From Aerococcus agrisoli (GTDB taxonomy: Bacteria; Bacillota; Bacilli; Lactobacillales; Aerococcaceae), in NCBI RefSeq assembly GCF_003797145.1, contig NZ_RKMG01000018.1, forward strand, positions 10,427 through 44,055: 33,629 bases of DNA, in the 5' to 3' direction. The position numbers and the translations under genes are program-made. Within the stretch, counting starts at the first letter, position 1, and each line of letters begins with the position of its first letter. Below are positions 7,512 through 20,150 of the stretch, in pieces. Under the pieces are notes generated by a model, which worked only from the letters and a program-made list of their open reading frames with translations, ran no database searches and was not told where the DNA came from.

Positions 7512-8771
7512 ATGAAATGGTTTAAGAAGCTTAGTTATTTGGGCATTGCCTCAGCTAGCGTACTTGCATTAGCCGCATGCGGTAACAATGAAGAAACAAA
7601 CGCTGATGGCAAAGTGGTGATTGAATTTTTCAATCAGAAGAAAGAAATGGAAGCAACACTTGAAGAAATCATTCAAGATTTTGAAAAGTTGCATCCGGAT
7701 ATCGACGTACAAATGACCAGTGTACCGGATGCTGGTACAGTGTTAAAAACGCGGATGCTATCAGGTGACGTGCCAGATGTGATTAACTTGTACCCACAAA
7801 ATATTGATTTCCAAGAATGGGCTAATGCTGGTTTCTTCTATGATATGACTGGTCAAGACTATCTAGATAATTTAAAAAATCAATATGCTGATAAGTATGC
7901 AATCAACGGCAAAGTTTATAATGTACCGCTAACTGCCAATGTATCAGGGATTTACTACAACAAAACAAAATTTGAAGAGTTGGGCTTAGAAGCACCTGAA
8001 ACTTGGGATGAATTTGTCCAATTAGTTGATGATATCAAGGCTGCAGGTGAAACACCATTTGCCATTGCCGGTACGGAAGGGTGGACCTTGAATGGTTACC
8101 ATCAATTATCATTGATTACAACAACGGGTAGTGCGGATGCAGCGAATGAGTACCTACGTTATTCTCAACCAAATAGCATTTCAGCTGATGATGAGATTTT
8201 ACAAGCGGATGCATCTAGACTTGATTTAATTGCTGAAGAAGGTAATCAACAAGCAAACTGGAAGGGTGCATCTTACAACGATGCCATTGTAGCCTTCACA
8301 ACAGAAGAAGCCCTAATGACGACCAATGGTTCATGGGCATTAGCCGCAATGCGTCAACAAGATCCTGCATTTGAAATTTCTACTTTTGCATTTCCAGGTG
8401 AAGAACCCGGACAAAGTGCTACGGTAGGTGCGGGTGACTTGGCTTTATCTATTGCAGCTGAAACAGAAAACTTAGAAGCAGCAGAAACTTTTGTGGCTTA
8501 TATGACAACACCAGAACCAATGCAAAAATACTATGATGTTGATGGTTCACCAGTTGCTGTAATCGGGGTTGAGGAAGATACCGATTCACCACTTAAAGCC
8601 TTGAATGAATTAGCCTTCACTGATAAACACTATGTGTGGATGGCACAACACTGGACCAGTGAGGAAGATTTCTTTACGGCCACAGCAAACTACTTAATGA
8701 CACAAGATTTAGAAGGATTAGCTGATGAATTAAATGCCTTCTTCAATCCGATGAAAGCAGACCTAGAGTAG
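7512..8771 (+). CDS. msmE: Sugar ABC transporter substrate-binding lipoprotein MsmE
   Basis: Extracellular binding component of a multiple-sugar importer of the CUT1 family. The N terminus has two lysines at 5-6, a hydrophobic stretch and a lipobox ending LAAC, so Cys23 should be lipidated and the protein anchored outside the membrane. The rest is a family 1 solute-binding fold with VIEFFNQKKEMEATL and TNGSWAL segments. The length of 419 residues is usual. GGAGGAAAG lies immediately upstream, and the gene sits between aga and the two permease genes. The expected ligands are raffinose, stachyose, melibiose or isomaltooligosaccharides by analogy with S. mutans Msm and pneumococcal RafE, not read directly from the sequence. 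Confidence 0.93.
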   Translation: MKWFKKLSYLGIASASVLALAACGNNEETNADGKVVIEFFNQKKEMEATLEEIIQDFEKLHPDIDVQMTSVPDAGTVLKTRMLSGDVPDVINLYPQNIDFQEWANAGFFYDMTGQDYLDNLKNQYADKYAINGKVYNVPLTANVSGIYYNKTKFEELGLEAPETWDEFVQLVDDIKAAGETPFAIAGTEGWTLNGYHQLSLITTTGSADAANEYLRYSQPNSISADDEILQADASRLDLIAEEGNQQANWKGASYNDAIVAFTTEEALMTTNGSWALAAMRQQDPAFEISTFAFPGEEPGQSATVGAGDLALSIAAETENLEAAETFVAYMTTPEPMQKYYDVDGSPVAVIGVEEDTDSPLKALNELAFTDKHYVWMAQHWTSEEDFFTATANYLMTQDLEGLADELNAFFNPMKADLE

Positions 8772-8784
8772 GAGGAAAGATCAC

Positions 8785-9651
8785 ATGAGAAAAACAATCA
8801 ATAAATATTGGGGTTGGGTATTTTTAATTATCCCCTTGCTGCTACAAGCTATTTTCTTCTATTTTCCAATGTTTCAAGGTGCCTTCTATAGTTTTACAAA
8901 CTGGACAGGGCTAACCTATAATTTCGACTTTGTTGGTTTAAATAACTACATTATTTTAATGTCAGATAGCAAGTTTATGAAAGCAATTGGTTTTACCCTA
9001 ATTTTGACGTTTTCACTAATTGTTGGTGAAATCGTCATTGGCATCTTAATTGCACGTTTACTAAATTCTAAAATCAAGGGACGTACCTTCTTTAGAGCAT
9101 GGTATTTCTTCCCAGCAGTTCTATCAGGTTTGACTGTATCTTTGATTTTCAAACAAGTATTCAACTACGGTTTACCTACTATTGGCCAAGCTTTGAATAT
9201 TAGCTGGTTACAAGAATCCTTGTTAGGTTCAACGAGTGGTGCGGTTTTCGCAGCTATCTTCGTTCTATTATGGCAAGGGGTAGCGATGCCAATCATTATT
9301 TTCTTAGCTGGTTTACAAAGTATTCCGGAAGAAATTATTGAAGCGTCCGCTATTGACGGGGCTAACAGCCAACAAACTTTCTTCAACATCGAATTGCCAT
9401 ATTTACTACCAAGTATCTCAATGGTATTCATTATGGCATTGAAAGGTGGCTTAACAGCCTTTGACCAAATCTTTGCCTTAACAGGTGGTGGCCCAAGCAA
9501 TTCAACCACTTCAATTGGTTTACTAGTTTATAACTACGCCTTTAAGAGTAACCAATACGGCTACGCGAATGCCATCGCCATTGTCTTATTCTTAATTATT
9601 GCTGTTGTATCAGTAATCCAAATTCGCTTGTCACGTCGCTTTGAAATCTAG
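8785..9651 (+). CDS. msmF: Sugar ABC transporter permease MsmF
   Basis: Integral membrane subunit of the MsmEFGK importer. Of 288 residues, six hydrophobic segments can be seen, beginning at about residue 8 (WGWVFLIIPLLLQAIFFYF). The EAA loop that docks the ATPase is present as EASAIDGANSQQTFFNIELP near residue 187. It resembles MalF-type permeases without the extra periplasmic loop. GGAGGAAAG precedes the start, and 13 bp separate it from msmE. It would pair with MsmG and take energy from MsmK. Confidence 0.93.
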   Translation: MRKTINKYWGWVFLIIPLLLQAIFFYFPMFQGAFYSFTNWTGLTYNFDFVGLNNYIILMSDSKFMKAIGFTLILTFSLIVGEIVIGILIARLLNSKIKGRTFFRAWYFFPAVLSGLTVSLIFKQVFNYGLPTIGQALNISWLQESLLGSTSGAVFAAIFVLLWQGVAMPIIIFLAGLQSIPEEIIEASAIDGANSQQTFFNIELPYLLPSISMVFIMALKGGLTAFDQIFALTGGGPSNSTTSIGLLVYNYAFKSNQYGYANAIAIVLFLIIAVVSVIQIRLSRRFEI

Positions 9652-9663
9652 GAGGAAGACCTT

Positions 9664-10497
9664 ATGAAAAATGAAGAACGATTCAATCAAATTTGGAAAT
9701 ACGTCCTCCTAATCGTTGGGGCAATCTTAATCTTGATTCCACTTTTAGCGACAGTATTTTCATCATTTAAAACTACACAAGATATCATGCAACATTTCTT
9801 TGCCTTTCCAAACCCAGCAACCTTTGATAACTATGCACGGTTGATTGCGGACGGTATTGGCCACTACTTCTGGAACTCAGCAGTGATTACAGTTTTATCT
9901 GTCATCCTTGTTACTTTATTCATTCCAGCAGCAGCTTATTCAATAGCACGTAATATGTCTAAACATAAAGCCTTTGCGATTATGTATTCATTATTAATCT
10001 TAGGTATCTTTGTACCTTTCCAAGTAATCATGATCCCAATCACTGTTATGATGAGTCGTTTAGGCTTAGCCAACATGTGGGGCTTAATCCTCTTGTATCT
10101 AACTTACGCTATTCCACAAACGCTTTTCTTATATGTGGGTTATATCAAACTGAGCGTACCAGATAGTCTAGATGAAGCAGCAATGATTGATGGGGCTGAC
10201 CGTTTTACCACTTACCGTAAAATCATCTTCCCGATGCTTAAACCAATGCATGCAACAACCCTAATCATCAATGCTTTATGGTTCTGGAATGACTTCATGT
10301 TGCCGTTACTAATTTTGAACAAAAATGCCGAAATGTGGACCCTACCATTGTTCCAATACAACTACACGGGACAATACTTCAACGATTACGGTCCAAGTTT
10401 CGCTTCATACGTAGTGGGTATCATCACCATTACAATTGTTTACTTGATCTTCCAAAAGAATATCATCTCTGGTATGAGCAACGGGGCAGTCAAATAG
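9664..10497 (+). CDS. msmG: Sugar ABC transporter permease MsmG
   Basis: The second membrane subunit, of the MalG type, 277 residues with about six membrane segments. The first is YVLLIVGAILILIPLLATVF near residue 13. The EAA loop appears as DEAAMIDGADRFTTYRKIIF near residue 170. GGAGGAAGA precedes the ATG 12 bp after msmF. Typical for its family and cotranscribed with msmEF and gtfA. Confidence 0.93.
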   Translation: MKNEERFNQIWKYVLLIVGAILILIPLLATVFSSFKTTQDIMQHFFAFPNPATFDNYARLIADGIGHYFWNSAVITVLSVILVTLFIPAAAYSIARNMSKHKAFAIMYSLLILGIFVPFQVIMIPITVMMSRLGLANMWGLILLYLTYAIPQTLFLYVGYIKLSVPDSLDEAAMIDGADRFTTYRKIIFPMLKPMHATTLIINALWFWNDFMLPLLILNKNAEMWTLPLFQYNYTGQYFNDYGPSFASYVVGIITITIVYLIFQKNIISGMSNGAVK

Positions 10498-10524
10498 CCT
10501 ACAACGAAGTAAAGGAGTATTCAC

Positions 10525-11970
10525 ATGACTTTCCAAAATAAAACCATGCTAATTACCTATTCCGACAGTTTAGGCAGCAACTTAAAAGATTTAAAGGCAA
10601 ATATCGACCAACACTTTGGCAAAGCCATTGGCGGCGTGCATCTACTACCATTCTTCCCCTCAACAGGGGATAGAGGGTTTGCACCCGTAGATTATGGCCA
10701 AGTCGACCCAGCATTTGGTGATTGGGATGACGTCAAAGCCCTAGGCGACAAATATTACTTAATGTTCGACTTTATGATCAACCACATTTCCCGCCAGTCC
10801 ACTTATTATAAAGACTTCCAAGCGAAAAAGGACGCATCTGCCTATGCTGACTTATTCCTACGCTGGGAAAAATTCTGGCCGAGTGGACGACCTACACAGG
10901 CCGACATCGACTTAATCTATAAACGTAAGGATAAAGCACCAATGCAGGAAATCACCTTCGCCGATGGCTCTACGGAACATTTATGGAATACTTTTGGGGA
11001 AGAACAAATCGACCTTGACGTTACCAAACAAGTGACCATGGATTTCATCAAAGATACAATTGAAAACCTTGTTGCTAACGGCTGCGACTTAATCCGACTT
11101 GATGCCTTTGCCTACGCAATTAAAAAACTGGATACCAATGACTTTTTCGTGGAACCAGAAATTTGGGACTTGCTTGATCGTGTGCAAGCCATTGCGCAAG
11201 AAGCAGGCGCCGATATTCTACCAGAAATCCATGAACACTATACCATTCCTTTTAAACTTGCTGATCACGGCTACTTCGTCTATGACTTTGCTTTACCAAT
11301 GGTTACCTTGCATTCCTTATTCTCGGGCAAGACACACCAATTGGCTAAGTGGTTGAAGATGAGTCCCATGAAACAATTCACCACCCTGGATACACATGAC
11401 GGTATAGGGGTTGTCGACGTGAAGGATATTTTAACGGATGAGGAAATTGATTTTACCTCTAATGAACTCTATAAAGTAGGGGCTAATGTCAAACGGAAGT
11501 ATTCTTCTGCCGAATATAATAATTTAGATATCTATCAAATCAATACGACTTATTATTCTGCACTAGGTGACGATGACAAGAAATATTTCTTAGCTCGTTT
11601 GATTCAAGCATTTGCACCTGGTATTCCGCAAGTCTATTATGTGGGCTTACTCGCTGGGAAAAATGACTTGGAGCTACTAGAGAATACCAAAGAAGGGCGA
11701 AACATTAATCGCCATTACTATACAAATGAAGAAATCGGTCGCGAAGTTCAACGACCACTAGTGCAAAAATTACTGCAATTATTTACCTTCCGTAATGAGA
11801 GTGAAGCCTTTGATCTAGATGGTGGTATCGAAGTGGCAACACCGGATGCCAACACCATTATCATTACCCGCTATAATGCCGATAAATCAGTGACAGCTGA
11901 AGCCAATATTAACTTACTTGATTTACGCTTTAGTGTCTTTGAAAACGACCGTCCCGTTCATTTTGAATAG
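10525..11970 (+). CDS. gtfA: Sucrose phosphorylase, GH13
   Basis: Splits sucrose with phosphate into alpha-glucose 1-phosphate and fructose. In this operon it would use the sucrose left after Aga removes galactose from raffinose. The 481 residues match sucrose phosphorylases of Streptococcus and Bifidobacterium. Catalytic residues are visible as LIRLDAFAY (nucleophile Asp193), LPEIHEHY (acid/base Glu234) and LDTHDGIG (transition-state Asp292). Sucrose-phosphorylase blocks [19 protein letters not shown] and EQIDLDV are also present. AAAGGAG lies before the ATG, 27 bp from msmG. Cytoplasmic. Related GH13_18 enzymes act on sucrose 6-phosphate or glucosylglycerol, but the operon favours sucrose. 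Confidence 0.94.
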   Translation: MTFQNKTMLITYSDSLGSNLKDLKANIDQHFGKAIGGVHLLPFFPSTGDRGFAPVDYGQVDPAFGDWDDVKALGDKYYLMFDFMINHISRQSTYYKDFQAKKDASAYADLFLRWEKFWPSGRPTQADIDLIYKRKDKAPMQEITFADGSTEHLWNTFGEEQIDLDVTKQVTMDFIKDTIENLVANGCDLIRLDAFAYAIKKLDTNDFFVEPEIWDLLDRVQAIAQEAGADILPEIHEHYTIPFKLADHGYFVYDFALPMVTLHSLFSGKTHQLAKWLKMSPMKQFTTLDTHDGIGVVDVKDILTDEEIDFTSNELYKVGANVKRKYSSAEYNNLDIYQINTTYYSALGDDDKKYFLARLIQAFAPGIPQVYYVGLLAGKNDLELLENTKEGRNINRHYYTNEEIGREVQRPLVQKLLQLFTFRNESEAFDLDGGIEVATPDANTIIITRYNADKSVTAEANINLLDLRFSVFENDRPVHFE

Positions 11971-11984
11971 AAAGAGAGTATAAC

Positions 11985-13118
11985 ATGGTAGAATTAAACC
12001 TTAATCATATCTATAAAAAATACCCAAATGCCACTGACTACGCTGTAGAAGACTTTAATTTAGATATTAAAGACAAGGAGTTCATTGTCTTTGTCGGACC
12101 ATCTGGTTGTGGTAAATCGACAACACTACGTATGGTTGCAGGCCTAGAAGAAATTAGCCAGGGTGAATTAAAAATTGGTGGCGAAGTAGTCAACAACAAA
12201 TCACCTAAAGATCGTGATATCGCGATGGTATTCCAAAACTATGCTTTGTACCCACACATGACAGTTTACGAGAACATGGCTTTCGGACTAAAATTACGTA
12301 AATACGACAAAGCTGACATCGATAAACGTGTCAACGAAGCAGCCGAAATTTTAGGCTTAACTGATTTCTTACAACGTAAACCAGCTGACTTATCAGGTGG
12401 GCAACGTCAACGTGTAGCCATGGGTCGTGCAATTGTCCGCGATGCCAAAGTATTCTTGATGGATGAACCTTTATCAAACCTTGATGCGAAGTTACGTGTA
12501 TCCATGCGTACAGAAATTGCGAAAATTACACGTAAAATTGGGGCAACAACCATCTATGTTACCCATGACCAAACAGAAGCCATGACTTTAGCAGATCGTA
12601 TCGTTATCATGAACGCAACTAAAAATGCTGATGGATCAGGTACAATTGGTCGCATCGAACAAATTGGTACACCACAAGAGCTATACAATGAACCAGTCAG
12701 CAAATTCGTAGCAGGCTTCATCGGAAGTCCGTCAATGAACTTCTTCACAGTTACCGTTGGCGAAAATCGCATTACCAATAAAGATGGATTAGATATTGCG
12801 ATTCCAGAAGGGCAAGCCAAAGTATTACGCGAACGTGGCTACTTAGGAAAAGAAGTGATTTTTGGTATCCGTCCAGAAGATATTCTTGATACCAACATCG
12901 CGATTGAAGCGTATCCTGAAGACACAGTAACAGGTGAGGTAGTGGTTTCAGAATTACTTGGTCCTGAAACGATGTTATATCTAAAACTTGGTCAAACTGA
13001 ATACGTAGCACGTGTATCTGCGCGTGATACCTTCGTACCAGGAGACAAAGTAGCCTTAACCTTTAACATTACAAAAGGTCATTTCTTTGATTTAGAAACT
13101 GAGCAAGCGATTCGTTAA
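11985..13118 (+). CDS. msmK: ABC transporter ATPase MsmK
   Basis: ATP-hydrolysing subunit that powers MsmEFG; in streptococci MsmK also serves several other CUT1 sugar importers. Walker [10 protein letters not shown] is at residues 38-46, the ABC signature LSGGQ at 136-140, and Walker B VFLMDEP with the D-loop SNLDAKLR follows. The switch histidine lies in VTHDQTEAM. The C-terminal part (about 240-377) is the TOBE regulatory domain of MalK/UgpC proteins. The length of 377 is standard. The ribosome site AAAGAGAG is weaker than those of its neighbours. Last gene of the operon, followed by a terminator. In S. mutans dexB comes before msmK; here the order is reversed and a terminator separates them. 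Confidence 0.94.
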   Translation: MVELNLNHIYKKYPNATDYAVEDFNLDIKDKEFIVFVGPSGCGKSTTLRMVAGLEEISQGELKIGGEVVNNKSPKDRDIAMVFQNYALYPHMTVYENMAFGLKLRKYDKADIDKRVNEAAEILGLTDFLQRKPADLSGGQRQRVAMGRAIVRDAKVFLMDEPLSNLDAKLRVSMRTEIAKITRKIGATTIYVTHDQTEAMTLADRIVIMNATKNADGSGTIGRIEQIGTPQELYNEPVSKFVAGFIGSPSMNFFTVTVGENRITNKDGLDIAIPEGQAKVLRERGYLGKEVIFGIRPEDILDTNIAIEAYPEDTVTGEVVVSELLGPETMLYLKLGQTEYVARVSARDTFVPGDKVALTFNITKGHFFDLETEQAIR

Positions 13119-13135
13119 TGGATAATAAAAAGATA

Positions 13136-13165
13136 AGCTGGGGACGAAACTTCCCAGCTATTTTT
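13136..13165 (+). terminator. Terminator of the aga-msmEFG-gtfA-msmK operon
   Basis: AGCTGGG (13136-13142) pairs with CCCAGCT (13153-13159), followed by a run of T starting at 13161. The stem is short but GC-rich. Confidence 0.72.
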
Positions 13166-13175
13166 GAGATAATTA

Positions 13176-13215
13176 ATGCAAACGCTTGCATAAACTGATA
13201 AAATAAACTTAAGAT
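13176..13215 (+). promoter_or_regulatory. cre site and promoter of dexB
   Basis: ATGCAAACGCTTGCA (13176-13190) matches the WTGNAANCGNWNNCW cre consensus at every position. It overlaps the possible -35 TTGCAT (13186-13191), with TAAGAT (13210-13215) as -10 at an 18-bp spacer. An alternative extended -10 is TGATAAAAT (13196-13204). CcpA bound here would block polymerase. A maltose-type LacI regulator could use the same sequence. Confidence 0.72.
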
Positions 13216-13235
13216 AAAAGACAACACGAATATAA

Positions 13236-14858
<1,623 letters not shown>

Positions 14859-14877
14859 TTGATTAGATCCATATATG

Positions 14878-14921
14878 AAAAAAGGTAACTAGCAATGATA
14901 TCATTGCTAGTTACCTTTTTT
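14878..14921. terminator. Bidirectional terminator between dexB and galR
   Basis: A near-perfect 44-bp palindrome centred on GATATC, with AAAAAAGGTAACTAGCAATG on the left and its complement on the right. A and T runs make it active in both directions. Confidence 0.93.
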
Positions 14922-14950
14922 GTGATGCTGAAATGATACAAATAACATAT

Positions 14951-16066
<1,116 letters not shown>

Positions 16067-16086
16067 ACGAATCAAGGAGAACGCTT

Positions 16087-17259
16087 ATGGATACGACAAC
16101 ATTAAATCAAGCTTTTACAGCTATTTTTGACACTCAAGCTGATGCAACATTTTTCTCACCAGGCCGAATTAACCTAATCGGTGAACATACAGATTACAAT
16201 GGGGGACATGTATTCCCCGCAGCCATTTCCCTAGGTACCTATGGTGCTGCTCGTAAACGAGACGATCAGATTTTCCGCTTTTATTCAGCTAATTTCGAAG
16301 ATGAAGGCATCATTGAAGTGAACTTGAATGAACTTGTTTTCGCAAAAGAAGATAGCTGGACCAACTATCCAAAAGGGGTTATCAAATTTTTGCAGGAAGC
16401 CGGGCATACCATCGACACAGGATTTGACCTTTACGTATACGGAAATATCCCAAATGGGGCCGGTTTATCATCTTCCGCTTCTCTTGAATTGTTAACTGGG
16501 ATTATTGCTGAAGAATTGTATGATTTAACTTTAGAAAGACTAGATTTAGTAAAAATTGGTAAAAAAACCGAAAATGATTTTATTGGTTTAAATTCAGGCA
16601 TAATGGACCAATTTGCCATCGGTATGGGGGCAGATAAACGGGCAATTTATCTAGACACGAATTCCCTAGATTATGAACTCGTACCATTGGATTTAGCTGA
16701 CAATGTCATTGTCATTATGAACACCAACAAACGCCGGGAACTAGCGGATTCCAAGTACAATGAACGCCGCACGGAATGCGAAACAGCTCTGGCTGAACTG
16801 AACCAGGAATTAAACATCGATTCCTTGGGTGCTATTGATGCCAATACCTTTGATCAATATGCATATCTCATCAAAGATGCCAATCGATTGAAACGTGCAC
16901 GTCACGCTGTCTGGGAAAACCAACGAACTGCACTTGCACGACAAGCATTGCAAACTGGAGATCTAGCAGAATTTGGCCGTCTAATCAACGCCTCTCACGT
17001 TTCCTTAGAGCATGACTATGAAGTAACCGGTATTGAATTAGATACCTTAGCCCATACAGCATGGGCGCAAGAAGGCGTATTAGGTGCTCGTATGACCGGC
17101 GCAGGCTTTGGTGGCTGTGGTATCGCCATTGTCGCAAAAGACAAAGTAGATGACTTCCAAGACCAAGTCGGTAAAGTCTACACCGAAACCATCGGCTACC
17201 CACCACAATTTTATATTGCAGAAATTTCAACCGGTGCCCGCGTATTAACAAGGAGATGA
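16087..17259 (+). CDS. galK: Galactokinase
   Basis: Phosphorylates galactose released by Aga to galactose 1-phosphate, the entry step of the Leloir pathway. A GHMP kinase of 390 residues with the galactokinase signature [13 protein letters not shown] at residues 26-38, the ATP-binding glycine/serine loop [14 protein letters not shown], and the C-terminal [20 protein letters not shown] (16074-16079) precedes the ATG by 7 nt. galT begins 4 bp after its stop, so the two are translated from one mRNA. No galE or galM follows in the window. Confidence 0.96.
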   Translation: MDTTTLNQAFTAIFDTQADATFFSPGRINLIGEHTDYNGGHVFPAAISLGTYGAARKRDDQIFRFYSANFEDEGIIEVNLNELVFAKEDSWTNYPKGVIKFLQEAGHTIDTGFDLYVYGNIPNGAGLSSSASLELLTGIIAEELYDLTLERLDLVKIGKKTENDFIGLNSGIMDQFAIGMGADKRAIYLDTNSLDYELVPLDLADNVIVIMNTNKRRELADSKYNERRTECETALAELNQELNIDSLGAIDANTFDQYAYLIKDANRLKRARHAVWENQRTALARQALQTGDLAEFGRLINASHVSLEHDYEVTGIELDTLAHTAWAQEGVLGARMTGAGFGGCGIAIVAKDKVDDFQDQVGKVYTETIGYPPQFYIAEISTGARVLTRR

Positions 17260-17263
17260 TGAC

Positions 17264-18739
17264 ATGCCAACACTCGTAGATGCCTTTATCACACAGGTTA
17301 TCGCAAATAGTGACTACACAAACGACGACCACTTCTACTTGCGTAACCGCGTGCTTGCGCTAGTAGGCGAAGATGGCGCCAATCAAACAACCACGCTTAG
17401 CAAAATCATTCCTTTGCGTGATGCCTTATTAGACCTTGCCGTTGCGAATGGAAAAGTAGGGGACTTAGCCGAAGAAAGAGACACTTTAGGCGCTGAATTA
17501 ATGAACTTCATTACACCCGTCCCAAGTGTCGTCAACCGCCAGTTTTGGACCACTTACCAAGATAGTCCTGACCAAGCAATTCAAGATTTTTATGATCTAA
17601 GCCAACGTAACGACTACATCAAAGTCGCCGCCATTGCTAAGAACATTGCTTATACCAGTGCGACCAAGTATGGGGACATGGAAATAACCATCAATTTATC
17701 TAAACCAGAAAAAGATCCTAAAGCCATCGCTGCTGCTAAACAAGCCAAATCGTCTTCCTATCCGCTTTGCCAATTATGTATGGAAAATGAAGGCTATCAA
17801 GGCCGTATTAATCATCCAGCACGTGCAAACCATCGCATCATTCGCATGCAATTAGGGGATGAAGAATGGGGATTCCAATATTCACCTTATGCCTACTTCA
17901 ATGAGCATAGTATCGTGTTGAATACCCAACATGTGCCAATGGTGATTTCGCAACAAACATTTGAACAATTATTAGCAATTGTCGATATATTCCCGGGCTA
18001 TTTTGCAGGATCCAATGCAGATTTACCGATAGTAGGGGGGTCAATTTTAACACACAACCATTATCAAACAGGGCGCCATGAGTTTCCAATGGCTAAAGCA
18101 GCGTTTGAAAGCCAATTTACTTTCAAGGATTTCCCTGATATTCAAGCGGGGATTGTCAAATGGCCTATGTCTGTCATCCGGTTACAGGGGACAGTGCAAT
18201 CGGATTTAGTTGCCTTAGCGGAGAAAATTCGCTTAACTTGGCTATCATATGAGGATCCAGCGCAAGATGTAATTGCTTATACGGGGGACGAACCGCATCA
18301 TACAATTACACCAATTGCCCGTAAAAGAGGGGATGTATTTGAACTTGATTTGGTTTTACGAGATAATCACACATCGAGCGAACATCCAGATGGGGTATAT
18401 CATCCACACAAAGATGTCCAACATATCAAAAAAGAAAACATCGGCCTAATTGAAGTGATGGGTTTGGCGATTTTACCGCCACGATTAAAAGATGAGTTAG
18501 CTGAAGTTGAAGGTTACTTACTAGGGAAAGATAACAAAATTGCTGACTACCATTTGCCGTGGGCTGATGAAATCAAAAAGCGCCATGACATTAATGATCA
18601 AAATGTAGCAGCAATGGTACGTGATGAAGTAGGGCAGGTATTTGCACGTGTACTAGAGGATGCGGGTATTTACAAAGACACCGCCGAGGGCAAAGAAGGC
18701 TTCTTGCGTTTTGTCCGCAGTGTTGGCCTAGCTGAATAA
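17264..18739 (+). CDS. galT: UDP-glucose--hexose-1-phosphate uridylyltransferase, type 2
   Basis: Exchanges galactose 1-phosphate with UDP-glucose to give glucose 1-phosphate and UDP-galactose. The 491-residue size and the block [20 protein letters not shown] identify the Firmicute type 2 family rather than the shorter type 1 form. The probable active-site segment is [16 protein letters not shown], with an HNH triad at residues 264-266. Its ribosome site AAGGAG lies in the last codons of galK, indicating translational coupling. UDP-glucose regeneration would need GalE, which is encoded elsewhere. A hairpin terminator follows. Confidence 0.95.
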   Translation: MPTLVDAFITQVIANSDYTNDDHFYLRNRVLALVGEDGANQTTTLSKIIPLRDALLDLAVANGKVGDLAEERDTLGAELMNFITPVPSVVNRQFWTTYQDSPDQAIQDFYDLSQRNDYIKVAAIAKNIAYTSATKYGDMEITINLSKPEKDPKAIAAAKQAKSSSYPLCQLCMENEGYQGRINHPARANHRIIRMQLGDEEWGFQYSPYAYFNEHSIVLNTQHVPMVISQQTFEQLLAIVDIFPGYFAGSNADLPIVGGSILTHNHYQTGRHEFPMAKAAFESQFTFKDFPDIQAGIVKWPMSVIRLQGTVQSDLVALAEKIRLTWLSYEDPAQDVIAYTGDEPHHTITPIARKRGDVFELDLVLRDNHTSSEHPDGVYHPHKDVQHIKKENIGLIEVMGLAILPPRLKDELAEVEGYLLGKDNKIADYHLPWADEIKKRHDINDQNVAAMVRDEVGQVFARVLEDAGIYKDTAEGKEGFLRFVRSVGLAE

Positions 18740-18763
18740 TGCTATTTTAATAAAATGCACTAT

Positions 18764-18804
18764 CCTCCATGGATTTCTTAATGAATCATGGGGGTTTTCT
18801 TTTT
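18764..18804 (+). terminator. Terminator after galKT
   Basis: CCTCCATG (18764-18771) pairs with CATGGGGG (18787-18794, one G-U), extended inside by GATT/AATC, and is followed by TTTTCTTTTT. Confidence 0.75.
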
Positions 18805-18821
18805 CACGAAAGAGGGGCAAA

Positions 18822-18830
18822 TGTTATACT
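18822..18830 (+). promoter_or_regulatory. Extended -10 promoter of the alpha/beta hydrolase gene
   Basis: TGTTATACT gives a TGn-TATACT extended -10 just after the galT terminator. The -35 region (about 18802-18807) is poor. The start would lie near 18837, just before the AAAGGAG ribosome site at 18847-18853. Confidence 0.55.
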
Positions 18831-18861
18831 TGCATTAACGAATTTTAAAGGAGCGAAACCC

Positions 18862-19779
18862 ATGCAAAGTGAAATCATTCAATTATACGATGACCGTGAG
18901 GATGTGACGTTAACAACTTACGTGATTGATCCTATTCGGACTTCGAATGTGGATTTGGTAAGACCTGCCGTGATTATTTGCCCGGGTGGTTCTTATATGT
19001 ATTGTTCTGACCGCGAGGCGGAACCAGTAGCTATGGCATTCAATGCAATGGGCTTTAATGCCTTTGTATTGCGTTATTCAGTCTATGGTCAAGGGAAAAC
19101 GACAGCTGAGATTATTGCAGAAGGTCAATTTCCAGTGAAACCTGACGTAGTTTTCCCACATGCCTTGAAAGAAACGGCTAGAGCTTTTGAAATTTTGCAT
19201 CAACATGCGAGTGAATGGCATATTGATACGGATAAAATTGGTTTAGCTGGTTTTTCAGCAGGTGGCCACAATACAGGTATGTACAGTAATGTTTGGCACA
19301 CAGACTTGATTCAAAATGCGACGAGTTTAAAGGGTAGCGATTTGAAACCAGCATTCAATATTTCTGGCTATGCCTTAACGGATATTGCTTATTACTATCG
19401 TCAAAATATTGCTAATCCTGATCCAAATGTCAAAGCTTATGCGACAGCTATCTCTTTAGCTTGTTTTGGTAAACCGATGCCAAGTGAGGAAGAGGTTGAA
19501 CAATATTCTGTACCGGGAACAGTGAATGAAAAAACACCGCCAACATTTATTTGGGGTACGCGTGACGATGATGTCGTAAATGTGCGCGATTCATTATCAT
19601 TAGCAATGGCTCTGGAAGAACATGAAATTCCATTTGCCATGCATATTTTCCAAGCTGGTCCACATGGTTTATCCGTAGCAAATGAATTATCTGCTGTTAT
19701 GCCAAATCAAATCAACGAAACTGCCGCACAATGGGTGCCACTAGTTGAAAAATGGTTAAAAGAACTCATTTTAAAATAG
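18862..19779 (+). CDS. Alpha/beta hydrolase, acetyl-esterase/BD-FAE-like
   Basis: A cytoplasmic serine hydrolase, probably a carboxylesterase acting on acetylated or other small esters; the substrate is not known. The oxyanion region CPGGSYMY lies near residue 49, the nucleophile elbow GFSAGGH puts the serine at residue 132, WGTRDDDVV holds the likely acid, and GPHGLS the histidine. The ATG at 18862 is chosen because AAAGGAG sits 8 nt upstream and a promoter lies at 18822-18830. The frame is open back to 18769, but that part overlaps the galT terminator. The resulting length of 305 residues is normal for sugar-acetyl-esterase-like proteins. Its place next to sugar genes hints at deacetylation of carbohydrates, which is inference. 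Confidence 0.85.
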   Translation: MQSEIIQLYDDREDVTLTTYVIDPIRTSNVDLVRPAVIICPGGSYMYCSDREAEPVAMAFNAMGFNAFVLRYSVYGQGKTTAEIIAEGQFPVKPDVVFPHALKETARAFEILHQHASEWHIDTDKIGLAGFSAGGHNTGMYSNVWHTDLIQNATSLKGSDLKPAFNISGYALTDIAYYYRQNIANPDPNVKAYATAISLACFGKPMPSEEEVEQYSVPGTVNEKTPPTFIWGTRDDDVVNVRDSLSLAMALEEHEIPFAMHIFQAGPHGLSVANELSAVMPNQINETAAQWVPLVEKWLKELILK

Positions 19780-19784
19780 ACAGA

Positions 19785-19818
19785 AAAAAATCCACTGAAT
19801 GAAATCAGTGGATTTTTT
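19785..19818. terminator. Bidirectional terminator between hydrolase and chorismate mutase genes
   Basis: AAAAAATCCACTGA (19785-19798) pairs with TCAGTGGATTTTTT (19805-19818), a 14-bp perfect stem with a 6-nt loop. Confidence 0.92.
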
Positions 19819-19828
19819 ATTTATTATT

Positions 19829-20110
19829 TTATTTTTCTTCTTGTTTGGCCATCCAGGCTTGCTGATGTCCACGTGAAATACGCATGATTTGTGTGTATAG
19901 GTCAGCTAACTCGTCTTTTAAAGCTGGATTTTCTAAGTAAGATTGCACCTTTTCAATTACAGCTGCTTCACGACCAGCATCTAAAATTTCTTTGCCATTG
20001 GCTAATTTAATTTCTGCTACTTCTTCGACTGTGTTGGTACGTTGTTCAAATAATTTTACGATTTCACGGTCGATACGGTCAATTTCATTACGTTGTTTTT
20101 CTAACATCAT
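19829..20110 (-). CDS. Chorismate mutase, AroQ class
   Basis: Rearranges chorismate to prephenate, the branch step towards phenylalanine and tyrosine. The 93-residue all-helical protein keeps the active-site residues of the E. coli AroQ domain at a constant offset of four: Arg7, Arg24, Lys35, Asp44, Arg47, Glu48 and Gln84. It is a stand-alone domain without prephenate dehydratase or dehydrogenase. Two adjacent ATGs (20110 and 20107) are possible; the second is 7 nt from GGAG (complement of 20115-20118) and may be the used one. It lies 40 bp behind the frameshifted transporter gene with no terminator between, so it should share that gene's transcript and its Tyr-codon leader. This is a regulatory link that fits an aromatic pathway enzyme. 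Confidence 0.93.
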   Translation of the reverse strand: MMLEKQRNEIDRIDREIVKLFEQRTNTVEEVAEIKLANGKEILDAGREAAVIEKVQSYLENPALKDELADLYTQIMRISRGHQQAWMAKQEEK

Positions 20111-20150
20111 TAATCTCCTTTATAAATCCCAGTGTCATTCAACATTTTTA

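Noticed and set aside
18769..18861. Longer N terminus for the alpha/beta hydrolase
   Set aside because: The stretch is the galT terminator hairpin and promoter; AAAGGAG precedes ATG 18862.
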